Positions 17,138-25,498 of a stretch of DNA of 64,000 bases are shown here, one piece after another (position 1 is the first letter of the stretch; each line of letters starts with the position of its first letter). Made by a program: the position numbers and the translations under genes. Under the pieces are notes generated by a model. That model did no database searches, was not told the DNA's origin, and worked only from the letters and a program-made list of their open reading frames with translations. Source of the DNA: Clostridia bacterium. Its GTDB lineage: Bacteria; Bacillota; Clostridia; Oscillospirales; Acutalibacteraceae. The stretch covers positions 1 to 64,000 of the forward strand of contig JAGAKX010000051.1 of NCBI GenBank assembly GCA_017625435.1, read 5' to 3'.

Positions 17138-17770
17138 ATGAATATAATTTTTCTCGGTGCCCCCGGTGCAGGTAAAGGTACTCAGGCGGAAATAGTAAGC
17201 GAAAAGCTTGCTATTCCCACCGTATCTACCGGTAATATTATCCGTGCTGCACTCAAGAACGGCACACCTATGGGCCTTAAGGCCAAGGAATTTATCGAAT
17301 CCGGTAAGCTCGTTCCCGATGAAGTCGTAATCGGCATTATCAAGGACAGACTGGCTGAGGATGACTGTAAAAACGGTTTCATCCTTGACGGTTTCCCCAG
17401 AACAATCCCTCAGGCAGAAGCACTCGATACAATGGGTATCGTTATAGACAAGGTAATCGACATTGAAGTTGCCGATGAAAAAATCGCAACAAGAATGGGC
17501 GGCAGAAGAGTATGCAAGGCTTGCGGAAATTCTTATCACCTTGAATATAAGAAGCCTCAGAATGACCGTGTATGTGACGCCTGCGGCGGTGAACTCATCC
17601 AGAGAAAGGATGACGCTCCCGAAACAGTTCTCGAACGTCTCAAGATTTATCATCAGGAAACTGAGCCTCTTAAGGATTACTATGAAAAGCAGGGTAAGCT
17701 TTTCATTGTTGAGGGACAGGAAGAGGTCAGTGATACAACTGCCCTTACCCTCAAAGCAGTGGAGGAATAA
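17138..17770 (+). CDS. adk: Adenylate kinase, zinc-containing LID form
   Basis: Converts AMP + ATP to two ADP. The 210-residue protein is the long type, with the P-loop GAPGAGKGT (about 7-15), the AMP-binding STGNIIRAA and DGFPRTIPQAEAL blocks, and a LID with four cysteines (CKACGNSYH, then CDACGGEL) that bind structural zinc, as in Gram-positive bacteria. The ATG at 17138 follows AAGGAGG and gives the normal N-terminus. Only 2 bp separate it from map. Confidence 0.98.
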   Translation: MNIIFLGAPGAGKGTQAEIVSEKLAIPTVSTGNIIRAALKNGTPMGLKAKEFIESGKLVPDEVVIGIIKDRLAEDDCKNGFILDGFPRTIPQAEALDTMGIVIDKVIDIEVADEKIATRMGGRRVCKACGNSYHLEYKKPQNDRVCDACGGELIQRKDDAPETVLERLKIYHQETEPLKDYYEKQGKLFIVEGQEEVSDTTALTLKAVEE

Positions 17771-17772
17771 GC

Positions 17773-18522
17773 ATGATAGTGCTGAAAACACGCCGAGAGA
17801 TAGAGCTTATGCGTGAGGCGGGAAGAATTTCCGCCGAGGCACTGAAGCTTGCAGGTCAGGCTGTTCAGCCGGGCATTACGACCGCGGAAATAGATAAGAT
17901 AGCTTATGACTATATAATCAGTCAGGGTGCAAAGCCCAACTTTCTTAACTATAACGGCTTTCCTGCAACAGCATGCATATCCGTAAATAATGAAGTTATT
18001 CATGGAATACCCGACAACAAGCACATTATTCGTGAAGGAGATATCGTAAGCATAGACCTCGGAGCTGTGATTAACGGCTTCCACGGAGATAACGCTGCGA
18101 CATTCCCCTGCGGAAAAATCTCCCCGGCTGCAAAGCGGCTGTGCGAAACTACCGAGGAAGCTCTCTATATAGGACTTTCAAAGTGTGTAGCAGGAAACAG
18201 ACTGGGTGATGTCGGTTCCGCAATTCAGGAGCACTGTGCCAAAAGGGGCTACGGAATCGTCCGTGATTTCACGGGACACGGTATCGGAGCTCATCTCCAT
18301 GAAGACCCTTCGGTTCCGAATTACGGCAAACCCGGTAAAGGAGCAAGGCTCCTCCCCGGCATGACTGTTGCCATTGAACCGATGATTAATGAAGGAACTC
18401 AGGATGTAAGAATTCTCAAAAATAACTGGACCGTAGTAACGGCAGACGGAAAGCTTTCAGCTCATTTCGAACATACCGTTGCAATAACAGAGGGTGAGTG
18501 CATAATACTCACCAAGTGTTGA
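17773..18522 (+). CDS. map: Methionine aminopeptidase, type I
   Basis: Removes the initiator methionine from nascent proteins. The 249-residue protein shows the five metal ligands of the pita-bread fold: D in DLGAVINGFHGD (two Asp), H in FTGHGIGAHLHEDP, E in AIEPMINEGTQ and the C-terminal E in HFEHTVAITEGE. No N-terminal zinc-finger extension is present, so it is type Ia. It is part of adk-map-KOW-infA, a usual order in Firmicutes. Confidence 0.98.
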   Translation: MIVLKTRREIELMREAGRISAEALKLAGQAVQPGITTAEIDKIAYDYIISQGAKPNFLNYNGFPATACISVNNEVIHGIPDNKHIIREGDIVSIDLGAVINGFHGDNAATFPCGKISPAAKRLCETTEEALYIGLSKCVAGNRLGDVGSAIQEHCAKRGYGIVRDFTGHGIGAHLHEDPSVPNYGKPGKGARLLPGMTVAIEPMINEGTQDVRILKNNWTVVTADGKLSAHFEHTVAITEGECIILTKC

Positions 18523-18532
18523 GAGGTGCAGA

Positions 18533-18778
18533 ATGTATTTTCGGGGACAGGTAATTAAATCGACGGCAGGGCGCGACAAGGATTACCGGATGGCGGTAAT
18601 CTCTTATGACGGAAAGTTCGTATACGTCAGCGACGGCAAGGAAAGACGTCTCGGGAATCCGAAGCGTAAGAATCCAAAGCACGTTACAGTAACAGAATTT
18701 TCTCTGACGGAGGATCTGATGAACTCCGACAGAAGCTTAAGAAAGGCTCTTGCCCGTATAGAGTCCGACAATGAATAA
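18533..18778 (+). CDS. KOW-domain RNA-binding protein
   Basis: An 81-residue protein with an N-terminal KOW motif ([19 protein letters not shown]) followed by a basic strand ([17 protein letters not shown]) and a helical tail. It resembles the L14e/L6e/L27e-like small protein found between map and infA in many Firmicutes (ybzG position in Bacillus). A ribosome- or rRNA-related role is likely from both domain and location, but it is not established. Confidence 0.88.
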   Translation: MYFRGQVIKSTAGRDKDYRMAVISYDGKFVYVSDGKERRLGNPKRKNPKHVTVTEFSLTEDLMNSDRSLRKALARIESDNE

Positions 18779-18792
18779 CGGAGGTAAAAGTT

Positions 18793-19011
18793 ATGTCCAA
18801 GCAGGATAATATCGAAATCGAAGGTACCGTTGTAGAAGCTCTTCCCAATGCAGCATTCAAGGTAGAGCTTGCAAACGGAAAAGTGATCTTAGCCCATATC
18901 TCGGGAAAGCTTCGTATGAACTATATAAGAATTCTTCCCGGTGATAAGGTTACTGTTGAACTTTCACCCTATGATCTCACAAAGGGACGCATAACCTGGC
19001 GTTCCAAATAA
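18793..19011 (+). CDS. infA: Translation initiation factor IF-1
   Basis: A 72-residue IF-1 of exact family length with the OB-fold core ([52 protein letters not shown]). It occupies the A site of the small subunit during initiation. GGAGG upstream. A hairpin (AACCGAT/ATCGGTT, about 19019-19038) lies in the 58-bp gap before rpmJ. Confidence 0.98.
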   Translation: MSKQDNIEIEGTVVEALPNAAFKVELANGKVILAHISGKLRMNYIRILPGDKVTVELSPYDLTKGRITWRSK

Positions 19012-19069
19012 AATCCCTGAACCGATGAGAATATCGGTTAAAGGCAAATAATATTAGGAGGTAAACAAT

Positions 19070-19183
19070 ATGAAAGTCAGACCTTCTGTAAAGAAAATTT
19101 GCGAGAAGTGCAAAATCATCAAGCGCAAGGGAAAAGTAATGGTTATTTGTGAAAATCCCAAGCATAAGCAGCGTCAGGGCTAA
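19070..19183 (+). CDS. rpmJ: 50S ribosomal protein L36, zinc form
   Basis: A 37-residue L36 read from the sequence: it starts [20 protein letters not shown] and ends with [11 protein letters not shown]. The three Cys and one His that bind zinc (C-x2-C...C-x4-H) are all present, so this is the zinc-dependent version. AGGAGG upstream. It lies between infA and rpsM as usual. Confidence 0.97.
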   Translation: MKVRPSVKKICEKCKIIKRKGKVMVICENPKHKQRQG

Positions 19184-19222
19184 GCCTTGACAACAACCTA
19201 TTAATGGAGGTGTAACTGACAA

Positions 19223-19591
19223 ATGGCGCGTATATCTGGTGTAGACCTTCCCAGAGAGAAGAGAGTTGAAATCGCTCTTACTTATATCTATGGTATCGGT
19301 CAGAAAACTGCAAGCGACATTATCAAGGCAACTGGTGTTGATCCTGACATCAGAGTTAAGGATTTAACAGAAGACGATGTTTCAAAGCTTCGTGAGTACA
19401 TCGACCACAACGTTAAAGTTGAAGGTGATCTCAGAAGAGAAACAGCATTCGATATTAAGAGACTTATAGAAATCGGCAGTTATCGCGGTCTCCGTCACCG
19501 CAAGGGACTTCCCGTAAGAGGTCAGCGTTCAAAGACAAACGCTCGTACACGTAAGGGTCCCAAGAAGACAATTGCTAACAAGAAGAAATAA
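19223..19591 (+). CDS. rpsM: 30S ribosomal protein S13
   Basis: A 122-residue S13 starting [20 protein letters not shown] with the helix-hairpin-helix ([11 protein letters not shown]) and the basic tail [18 protein letters not shown]. It contacts the P-site tRNA and bridges to L5. GGAGG upstream; rpsK follows after 14 bp. Confidence 0.98.
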   Translation: MARISGVDLPREKRVEIALTYIYGIGQKTASDIIKATGVDPDIRVKDLTEDDVSKLREYIDHNVKVEGDLRRETAFDIKRLIEIGSYRGLRHRKGLPVRGQRSKTNARTRKGPKKTIANKKK

Positions 19592-19605
19592 GGAGGAGTA
19601 TCAGT

Positions 19606-20007
19606 ATGGCTAAGGCTGTAGCAAAAAAAGGCGCAACACGTAAGCGTCGTGAGCGCAAGAATATTGACCGTGGCGCTGTACACATTCAGTCCACATTCAA
19701 TAACACAATCGTTACAATTTCTGATACTCAGGGCAACACCGTTTCATGGGCATCTGCCGGTGAAATGGGCTTCAGAGGATCAAGAAAGTCCACTCCCTTT
19801 GCAGCACAGACAGCAGCAGAAACAGCAGCTAAGATTGCAATGGAGCATGGTATGAAGACCGTTGAGGTTTATGTTAAGGGCCCCGGACAGGGCAGAGAAG
19901 CAGCAATCCGTGCTCTTCAGACTGCAGGTCTCGAGGTTACAATGATTAAGGATGTAACTCCTATTCCTCACAATGGCTGCCGTCCTCCCAAGAGAAGACG
20001 TGTATAA
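19606..20007 (+). CDS. rpsK: 30S ribosomal protein S11
   Basis: A 133-residue S11 with the conserved [19 protein letters not shown] core and the C-terminal [18 protein letters not shown]. It forms part of the platform near the E site. AGGAGG upstream. Confidence 0.98.
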   Translation: MAKAVAKKGATRKRRERKNIDRGAVHIQSTFNNTIVTISDTQGNTVSWASAGEMGFRGSRKSTPFAAQTAAETAAKIAMEHGMKTVEVYVKGPGQGREAAIRALQTAGLEVTMIKDVTPIPHNGCRPPKRRRV

Positions 20008-20032
20008 AAGATTACAGGAGGTGTCATAAACT

Positions 20033-20659
20033 ATGGCAAGATATACCGGTGCGGTATGTAAGCTTTGCCGCCGCGAAGGCAAGAAGCTCTTTTTAAAGGG
20101 TGAAAGATGCTACACAGGCAAGTGCGCAATTGATCGCCGCAACTATGCACCCGGTCAGCATGGCCAGGGCCGCAAGAAGGCTTCCGAATACGGAACACAG
20201 CTCCGTGCAAAGCAGACCGCAAGAAGATACTATGGTATTAACGAAGTTCAGTTCAGCAAATATTTTGAAATGGCAGAGAAGCAGACAGGTATGACAGGTG
20301 AAAACCTTCTTCGTATCTGCGAAAGCCGTCTTGATAACATTGTTTATCTTTTAGGTTGGGCTTCCTCCCGTGCAGAAGCAAGACAGCTTGTTACTCACGG
20401 TCACTTTACAGTTAACGGCAAAAAGGTTGATATTCCTTCTTACCTCTGTAAGGCAGGCGAAGAGCTCGGCATAAAGAAGGCAAGTCTCGACAGCGAAAAG
20501 TTCAAGGCTGTTCTTGAAGCTAACGCATCAAGACCCGTTCCTCAGTGGCTTGAAGCTGCTGCTGAAGCACACACAGCAAAGATCGTTGCTCTTCCCGAAA
20601 GAGATCAGATTTTTGTTCCTGTTGAAGAACACTTAATCGTTGAGTTCTATTCAAAATAA
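20033..20659 (+). CDS. rpsD: 30S ribosomal protein S4, zinc-type N-terminus
   Basis: A 208-residue S4 with a four-cysteine N-terminal motif (CKLC near residue 9, then C-x4-C around residues 26-31), the zinc-binding C+ form. It is followed by [18 protein letters not shown] and the S4 RNA-binding domain ([35 protein letters not shown]). S4 starts small-subunit assembly. AGGAGG upstream. In contrast to B. subtilis, where rpsD stands alone, it is here in the alpha operon. Confidence 0.98.
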   Translation: MARYTGAVCKLCRREGKKLFLKGERCYTGKCAIDRRNYAPGQHGQGRKKASEYGTQLRAKQTARRYYGINEVQFSKYFEMAEKQTGMTGENLLRICESRLDNIVYLLGWASSRAEARQLVTHGHFTVNGKKVDIPSYLCKAGEELGIKKASLDSEKFKAVLEANASRPVPQWLEAAAEAHTAKIVALPERDQIFVPVEEHLIVEFYSK

Positions 20660-20739
20660 TTGTTCTTTATTGTGTTCGGTATTTTTATATTTTCAGCACA
20701 GAATAAAAGCTATTCTGTAATTACAAGGAGGGTTTTTGA

Positions 20740-21693
20740 ATGATAGGCATGGAAAAGCCCAGCATTACAACTTATGATTTAAGTGAAAACGGATCATACG
20801 CTAAGTTTGAATTCGCACCCCTTGAGAGAGGTTATGCTACTACCATCGGTAACAGCTTACGCCGTGTACTTTTATCATCGCTTACAGGTTATGCTCTCAC
20901 ATCTGTTAAGATTAACAATGTGCTTCACGAGTTTTCAACCATTCCCGGTGTTAAGGAAGACGTAACAGAAATCGTTCTTAACTTAAAGGGCGTTCTTCTT
21001 AAGATTTACGGTGACAGTGCTAAAGAATTAATCATTGACGTCAGCAACGCAACTGAAATCACAGCAGGTGACATTCAGTGTGATTCTGAAGTTGAAATTC
21101 TCAATCCCGACTGGCATATTGCTACAATAAGCCCCGATGCTCACGTGAGAATGGAGCTTACTGCTGATATCGGCAGAGGATATGTTTCAGCTGATGAGAA
21201 CAAGAAGCTTCTGGGTAACCCCGCAATCGGCGTTATTCCCATTGACTCAATATATACACCTGTTATCAAGGTTAACTACACAGTTGACAACACCCGTGTT
21301 GATGACAAAACTGACTATGATAAGTTAACACTTGAAGTGTGGACAGACGGAACACTTACTGCTAAGGATGCTGTTTCGTTTGCTGCCAAGATTCTCAACG
21401 AACATCTCAATCTCTTTGTTGACCTTTCTGAAGAAGCAAGCAACGTTGAGGTTATGGTCGTTAAGGATACCGATTCTAATAAGCAGACATTAGAGATGAC
21501 CGTTGAGGAGCTTGACCTTTCCGTTCGCTCATTCAATTGTCTCAAGAGAGCGAATATTCATAAGATCGGCGATTTGATTGAAAAGACTGAAGAGGATATG
21601 ATGAAAGTCAGAAACCTCGGTAAGAAGTCTCTCGATGAGGTTATTGCTAAACTCGCACAGTTCGGCTTATCTCTTCGCCAGGAGGATGAATAA
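20740..21693 (+). CDS. rpoA: DNA-directed RNA polymerase subunit alpha
   Basis: A 317-residue alpha subunit: N-terminal dimerisation domain ([20 protein letters not shown]) to about 230, a linker, and the C-terminal DNA-binding domain (about 250-310) with [20 protein letters not shown] and [12 protein letters not shown]. It scaffolds beta and beta' and contacts UP elements. AAGGAGG precedes the start. A stem-loop (CAGAATA/TATTCTG, about 20699-20717) lies in the 80-bp gap after rpsD. Confidence 0.98.
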   Translation: MIGMEKPSITTYDLSENGSYAKFEFAPLERGYATTIGNSLRRVLLSSLTGYALTSVKINNVLHEFSTIPGVKEDVTEIVLNLKGVLLKIYGDSAKELIIDVSNATEITAGDIQCDSEVEILNPDWHIATISPDAHVRMELTADIGRGYVSADENKKLLGNPAIGVIPIDSIYTPVIKVNYTVDNTRVDDKTDYDKLTLEVWTDGTLTAKDAVSFAAKILNEHLNLFVDLSEEASNVEVMVVKDTDSNKQTLEMTVEELDLSVRSFNCLKRANIHKIGDLIEKTEEDMMKVRNLGKKSLDEVIAKLAQFGLSLRQEDE

Positions 21694-21737
21694 TCCTTTC
21701 ATAATCTTGACCTATAAGGTATTAAGGAGTGATTTAA

Positions 21738-22079
21738 ATGCCCGGAACCAGAAAGCTTGGTAGACCTACTGATCATCGTAGAGCTATGTTAAGAGCTATG
21801 GTAACTTACCTTTTGGAAAATGGCAAAATTGAAACCACCGTTACAAGAGCTAAGGAAGTTCGTGCTATTACCGAGAAGATGATTACTCTCGCTAAGGTAA
21901 ACTCCCTTCATAATAAAAGACAGGCAATGGCTTACATCACAAAGGAAGACGTTGTTAAGAAGCTCTTTGACGAAGTAGCACCTAAGTATGCAGAAGTTAA
22001 GGGTGGTTATTGCCGCATTATCAAGACAGGTCCCCGTCGCGGTGACGCTGCTGAGATGTGCATAATCGAACTCATCTGA
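21738..22079 (+). CDS. rplQ: 50S ribosomal protein L17
   Basis: A 113-residue L17 starting [20 protein letters not shown] with the [20 protein letters not shown] block. It lies at the exit tunnel rim and is the last gene of the operon. The Firmicute ecfA-ecfA2-ecfT-truA-rplM-rpsI genes often found next are absent; a terminator follows instead. Confidence 0.98.
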   Translation: MPGTRKLGRPTDHRRAMLRAMVTYLLENGKIETTVTRAKEVRAITEKMITLAKVNSLHNKRQAMAYITKEDVVKKLFDEVAPKYAEVKGGYCRIIKTGPRRGDAAEMCIIELI

Positions 22080-22110
22080 GTTTATTCCAAAAAGCAAAGC
22101 ATATAAAAAG

Positions 22111-22145
22111 ACGGAGCACCGAAAGGTGTTCCGTTTATTTTTTTT
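22111..22145 (+). terminator. Rho-independent terminator of the S10-spc-alpha operon
   Basis: A 10-bp stem (ACGGAGCACC with GGTGTTCCGT, one G-T pair) with a GAAA tetraloop is followed by a T-rich run. Confidence 0.92.
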
Positions 22146-22183
22146 GCAGTTCTTAATATTTGATTAAGATTGTTGATGCAGTA

Positions 22184-22212
22184 TTGTTATTCAGAATTAT
22201 TACAGCTATAAT
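22184..22212 (+). promoter_or_regulatory. Promoter of the five-span membrane protein gene
   Basis: TTGTTA (22184-22189), 17-bp spacer, TATAAT (22207-22212), 38 bp before the start codon at 22251. Confidence 0.75.
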
Positions 22213-22250
22213 GTAATTGTACAGAATCAGCAAGAGGAGGGGAAAATATT

Positions 22251-22808
22251 ATGAATAAAAAGCTTTCAAAAATCGGACTTTTATTGATAGCAATATTAAA
22301 CTGTCCGTATATTCTGTTTTTAATCAGCGGACTGGAACCAAATCCTATTACAAATGAAAAAGTAACCGAAGGTTCACACTCTGCAATAGTTCTTTCCATA
22401 CTTTTTACCTTGCTGTGTATCTTGGGACTTTTTGTAAAAGAGACGCATATTGACAAATACAGGATATGTTCAAAAATTCTTACAGCTTCAAGATTTGTTG
22501 CCGGAGAATTCGGCGCCTTTTGGTTTACCTTTTATGAAGTATGGCAGGAAGAAGGTATCTCAAATCCGTTTAGCATTTTTGCTGATCTGGATAAGCCAAG
22601 TCAATTTCTATGCTTGGGCGTAATATTATTGATTTTATCTTTACCTCTTATAGCTCACATATCGGCTTTGATGTGCTTTGAGTACGGTCTTGAAAAAGAA
22701 AAAAGGATGAAAAAACTGAATGCTTATAAGATATTTCTTATAGCTATGTTAATTATAGCATTAATCGGTATTCTGACTACCGGGATTGTTTTCTTTATAC
22801 TCAACTGA
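22251..22808 (+). CDS. Hypothetical membrane protein, about five spans
   Basis: I do not recognise the family. The 185-residue protein has hydrophobic segments at about 7-25, 44-62, 80-98, 117-142 and 155-183, and a short charged loop before the last span (LEKEKRMKKLNAYK). The start is fixed by AGAGGAGGGG 9 bp upstream, and a good promoter precedes it. It lies alone between the S10 terminator and a separately promoted transporter, so the neighbours give no hint of function. Confidence 0.75.
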   Translation: MNKKLSKIGLLLIAILNCPYILFLISGLEPNPITNEKVTEGSHSAIVLSILFTLLCILGLFVKETHIDKYRICSKILTASRFVAGEFGAFWFTFYEVWQEEGISNPFSIFADLDKPSQFLCLGVILLILSLPLIAHISALMCFEYGLEKEKRMKKLNAYKIFLIAMLIIALIGILTTGIVFFILN

Positions 22809-22873
22809 TACTCTGATGATATGGGAATAAATAATCTGTTGTGCATAATTACATATTTTGAGGAACTTTTATG

Positions 22874-22902
22874 TTGACAATCAACAACATAAGGATTATA
22901 CT
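22874..22902 (+). promoter_or_regulatory. Promoter of the SLC13/ArsB-like transporter gene
   Basis: A perfect TTGACA (22874-22879), 17-bp spacer and TATACT (22897-22902). An inverted repeat ATGTTG (22871-22876)/CAACAT (22885-22890) covers the -35 and could be an operator. The predicted transcript starts near 22908, directly at the hairpin described next. Confidence 0.85.
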
Positions 22903-22907
22903 TATAT

Positions 22908-22937
22908 CTCGGTGCGGTAAACGTGCCGAGTTTTTTT
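22908..22937 (+). terminator. Terminator-like hairpin at the very 5' end of the transporter mRNA
   Basis: CTCGGTGC (22908-22915) pairs with GTGCCGAG (22923-22930, two wobble pairs) around a 7-nt loop, followed by seven T. It lies between the promoter at 22874-22902 and the start codon at 22953, so transcription would begin at the hairpin. It may be an attenuator or a 5' stabilising element. It is also possible that it only ends the upstream gene's transcript. Confidence 0.6.
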
Positions 22938-22952
22938 GTACGGAGATATGAA

Positions 22953-24059
22953 ATGACTAAGGTGATTGATTTTGTAAAAAAGAACGTGGTAATGGAAATT
23001 GCATTCCTTGCGGCTGTTATTACTATGTTTTTTGTTCCTCCCGATAAGGAGTACCTCGGATACTTTGATTTCAAGACTCTTTCCTGCCTTTTCTGTGTGC
23101 TGGCAGTTGTATGTGCATTGAAGCACATCAAATTTTTCTATATTCTTGCAAGAAAGATAGTTGAAAGCTTCGGCAATATAAAATACTGTGTGCTGTCACT
23201 TGTGTATATTACCTTTATCGGTTCAATGCTTATTGCAAATGATATGGCACTTCTTACCTTTCTGCCTCTGGGGTATTTTATTCTTGATACCACAAAGCAG
23301 CAGAAATATATGGCGTTTACCTTTATAATGCAGAACATCGCCGCAAATCTCGGCGGTATGCTGACGCCCTTCGGAAATCCTCAGAACCTTTATCTCTACA
23401 CCAAGTTCAACATACCCAACGGTGAATTTGTAAGCATAATGCTTCCGCCCTTTGTTATTTCAGTTGTTATTATTACTGTCTGCTGTCTCGTTTTTGTAAA
23501 AAGCGAAAAGCTCCGTATTGAGGATACACCCGTAAAGCTTGATATGAAAAAAGCAGGTGTCTATCTTGCACTCTTCATCCTTTCAATTGCGATAGTTTTT
23601 CGTTCGATTCCTTACGTTGTAGGTCTTGCTGTTATCCCTGCAGTTCTTCTTATAATGGACCGAAAAGCACTTAAAGAGGTTGACTACCCATTACTGCTTA
23701 CCTTTGTTTTCTTCTTTGTATTTGCAGGAAATATGGCAAGAATTGAAGTTGTAAGAGAGCTTTTCTCCTTCCTGCTTAATAAGAGTGTACTCCTTTTCAG
23801 CGTGCTCTCATGCCAGGTTATAAGTAATGTCCCCTCTGCAATTCTCCTTTCACAGTTTACGGAGAATTATCCTGAATTGCTTTTAGGTGTAAATATAGGC
23901 GGTGTGGGAACGCTTATTTCGTCCCTTGCAAGTCTTATTACATTCCGTGAATATCACAAGCACAACCCGAAGAAAACCCTTTATTATGTGGGAATGTTCT
24001 CACTTTTCAATTTTGCATTCCTTTTCCTTTTATCGGGAATTGAAATGGCTATCATATAA
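22953..24059 (+). CDS. SLC13/ArsB-NhaD superfamily permease
   Basis: Integral membrane transporter of 368 residues with about ten spans. The layout, with two repeats each containing a loop dipping into the membrane (MQNIAANLGGMLTPFGNPQN near 125-145 and SCQVISNVPSAILLSQF near 290), matches the ion transporter superfamily that includes citrate/dicarboxylate carriers (CitMHS, SLC13), NhaD and ArsB. The TPFGNPQN segment is the first-repeat Gly-Asn-Pro signature. It is shorter than typical members (about 420-450). The substrate cannot be decided from sequence. Start: ATG at 22953 follows CGGAG; an upstream ATG at 22948 is out of frame. Confidence 0.8.
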   Translation: MTKVIDFVKKNVVMEIAFLAAVITMFFVPPDKEYLGYFDFKTLSCLFCVLAVVCALKHIKFFYILARKIVESFGNIKYCVLSLVYITFIGSMLIANDMALLTFLPLGYFILDTTKQQKYMAFTFIMQNIAANLGGMLTPFGNPQNLYLYTKFNIPNGEFVSIMLPPFVISVVIITVCCLVFVKSEKLRIEDTPVKLDMKKAGVYLALFILSIAIVFRSIPYVVGLAVIPAVLLIMDRKALKEVDYPLLLTFVFFFVFAGNMARIEVVRELFSFLLNKSVLLFSVLSCQVISNVPSAILLSQFTENYPELLLGVNIGGVGTLISSLASLITFREYHKHNPKKTLYYVGMFSLFNFAFLFLLSGIEMAII

Positions 24060-24062
24060 TAG

Positions 24063-24096
24063 AAAAAGGACTGTACGAAACAGTCCTTTTTGTTTT
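24063..24096. terminator. Bidirectional terminator between convergent genes
   Basis: GGACTGT (24068-24074) pairs with ACAGTCC (24080-24086), flanked by A-rich sequence on the left and T-rich on the right. It can stop both the transporter transcript and the minus-strand dockerin transcript. Confidence 0.85.
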
Positions 24097-24101
24097 ATGT
24101 A

Positions 24102-25433
24102 TTAAGCTGTAGCCAGCTCAATATATTGGTTAGATTCTTTAACAGCTTTCAGAATGACATTACAGCTTCCTGCACTTGAAAGAATTCCGCCGTTTTCGTC
24201 CATAAGCGAAGCAAAAGCATTAAATCTTATGCTGTAAGCCGTCATAAGATTTTCGTTGACCTTTTCCATTCCTGCTATTCCGTCGCAGATATCAGCCGCT
24301 TTTCGGATGCTTTTTGTTGCCTCCTGCGTGTTAGAAATAAAGTCCTTATACTTATTCATCAGCAATGATTCTTCTGCAAGTGTATCGTAAAGGTGGATTT
24401 CTTCAAGGAGAGGTGTAAGCATTTCGGTTGCTTCATCAATAAGATTTTTGTCTGCTTTACATTCTGAACAGAAACCGTTTTCGTCAAATTTATGACCTGC
24501 AGCCGGAAGAATTACCTCATTGCAGATTTTGCAATTTCCGGTGTTAAGGCAGTCGGCAGCATTGGCAATGTGACCGCCGTTTTTAATATCCATTGTAAAG
24601 CTTTTGCCTGTAATTCCGCAGGTAAAGGTGTAGTTCCCGCCTTCTGCACAGGTTTTACCTTGCTCCAAAGAAATGCTGTAGCTGTGAAGTTCGGCTTCTT
24701 CAAGACCTACAGAAAACCTCAGCGCAAAACGAGCGTCAGTAGCTGTAATTCTGCCGTCGCAGTTTGAATCCGCATACGGGGATTCTTCTAAACTGAGGAT
24801 ATCGAGCCCTACGGAGGCTCTGAGAATTCTTCTTGCATCGGAAGAATCTGTTTTTCCGTTAAGATCTGCATCACCTGACGGATATGATTTATTCTTTTCT
24901 TTATTGTATAAATCCTTATGCAAGAGGGAATATGTGCTGCTGTCTGTTATACTGTTTTCTTCAAAGCTAAGCGTGTATGAAAGCCGTAAAAGTTCGTTTT
25001 CGTTAAATTCTTCTTCGGATGATATCAGTATATCGCAAAGGTGAAGTCTGTCATTCGTTGAGAAGGAATCAAGAAAGAATCCCGAAAAGCTGATGCTGTC
25101 AGCTTTTTTTGACTCGGTATATGTGAAAAAACCGTTTTCTGTTCCGTCTTCGGGCAGAGAATCAAAATCATAAATCATATCCGAAATATCGGTGTTTTCT
25201 GTACTCAATGACTCAATTACCGCTTTTTCCGAAAAAAGTGTAATTGAAAAATCAATAGCAGTCAGCTTGTCCGAAGGGGGGAGAATTACAGAAATAACAG
25301 TATTTCCGTCATACGATTCGGAAAATGACAGATTTATACCGCTTGCAGGAGAAGCAAAGGATATAAGAAGAAGGGCAGAAATCAGTAATACTGCAGAAAG
25401 CAGTACAGATATAGCTTTTATGATTTTTTTCAA
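24102..25433 (-). CDS. Secreted dockerin protein with cohesin-like N-terminal domain
   Basis: Secreted protein of about 443 residues. A signal peptide (MKKIIKAISVLLSAVLLISA) is followed by a beta-rich domain (about 35-170) whose pattern resembles cohesins, then a type I dockerin (about 190-250) with two calcium loops (DADLNGKTDSSDARRILR, DSNCDGRITATDARFALR). Next comes a Cys/His module (about 265-335, paired C-x2-C and GH motifs) and a helical C-terminal region. The start is a TTG: AAAGGAGG lies 9 bp before TTG at 25433 (6 bp before TTG at 25436). A longer frame from ATG 25487 begins inside the upstream terminator hairpin and is rejected. It follows the PHP gene, ending in a bidirectional terminator. 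A cell-surface assembly role is inferred from the dockerin. Confidence 0.85.
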   Translation of the reverse strand: MKKIIKAISVLLSAVLLISALLLISFASPASGINLSFSESYDGNTVISVILPPSDKLTAIDFSITLFSEKAVIESLSTENTDISDMIYDFDSLPEDGTENGFFTYTESKKADSISFSGFFLDSFSTNDRLHLCDILISSEEEFNENELLRLSYTLSFEENSITDSSTYSLLHKDLYNKEKNKSYPSGDADLNGKTDSSDARRILRASVGLDILSLEESPYADSNCDGRITATDARFALRFSVGLEEAELHSYSISLEQGKTCAEGGNYTFTCGITGKSFTMDIKNGGHIANAADCLNTGNCKICNEVILPAAGHKFDENGFCSECKADKNLIDEATEMLTPLLEEIHLYDTLAEESLLMNKYKDFISNTQEATKSIRKAADICDGIAGMEKVNENLMTAYSIRFNAFASLMDENGGILSSAGSCNVILKAVKESNQYIELATA

Positions 25434-25453
25434 CAATTTCCGCCTCCTTTGAA

Positions 25454-25483
25454 AAAATAAAGCCTCCGCTGTATCACGGAGGC
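25454..25483 (-). terminator. Terminator of the secreted PHP gene
   Basis: On the minus strand GCCTCCG/CGGAGGC with an 8-nt loop is followed by TTTATTTTTTC, between the PHP stop codon and the dockerin gene's ribosome binding site. Confidence 0.85.
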
Positions 25484-25498
25484 TCAAATTATATTACA

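Noticed and set aside
25434..25487. Longer start (ATG 25487) for the dockerin protein
   Set aside because: The extra residues are translated from the terminator hairpin of the PHP gene and the Shine-Dalgarno sequence itself; the TTG with AAAGGAGG gives a proper signal peptide.
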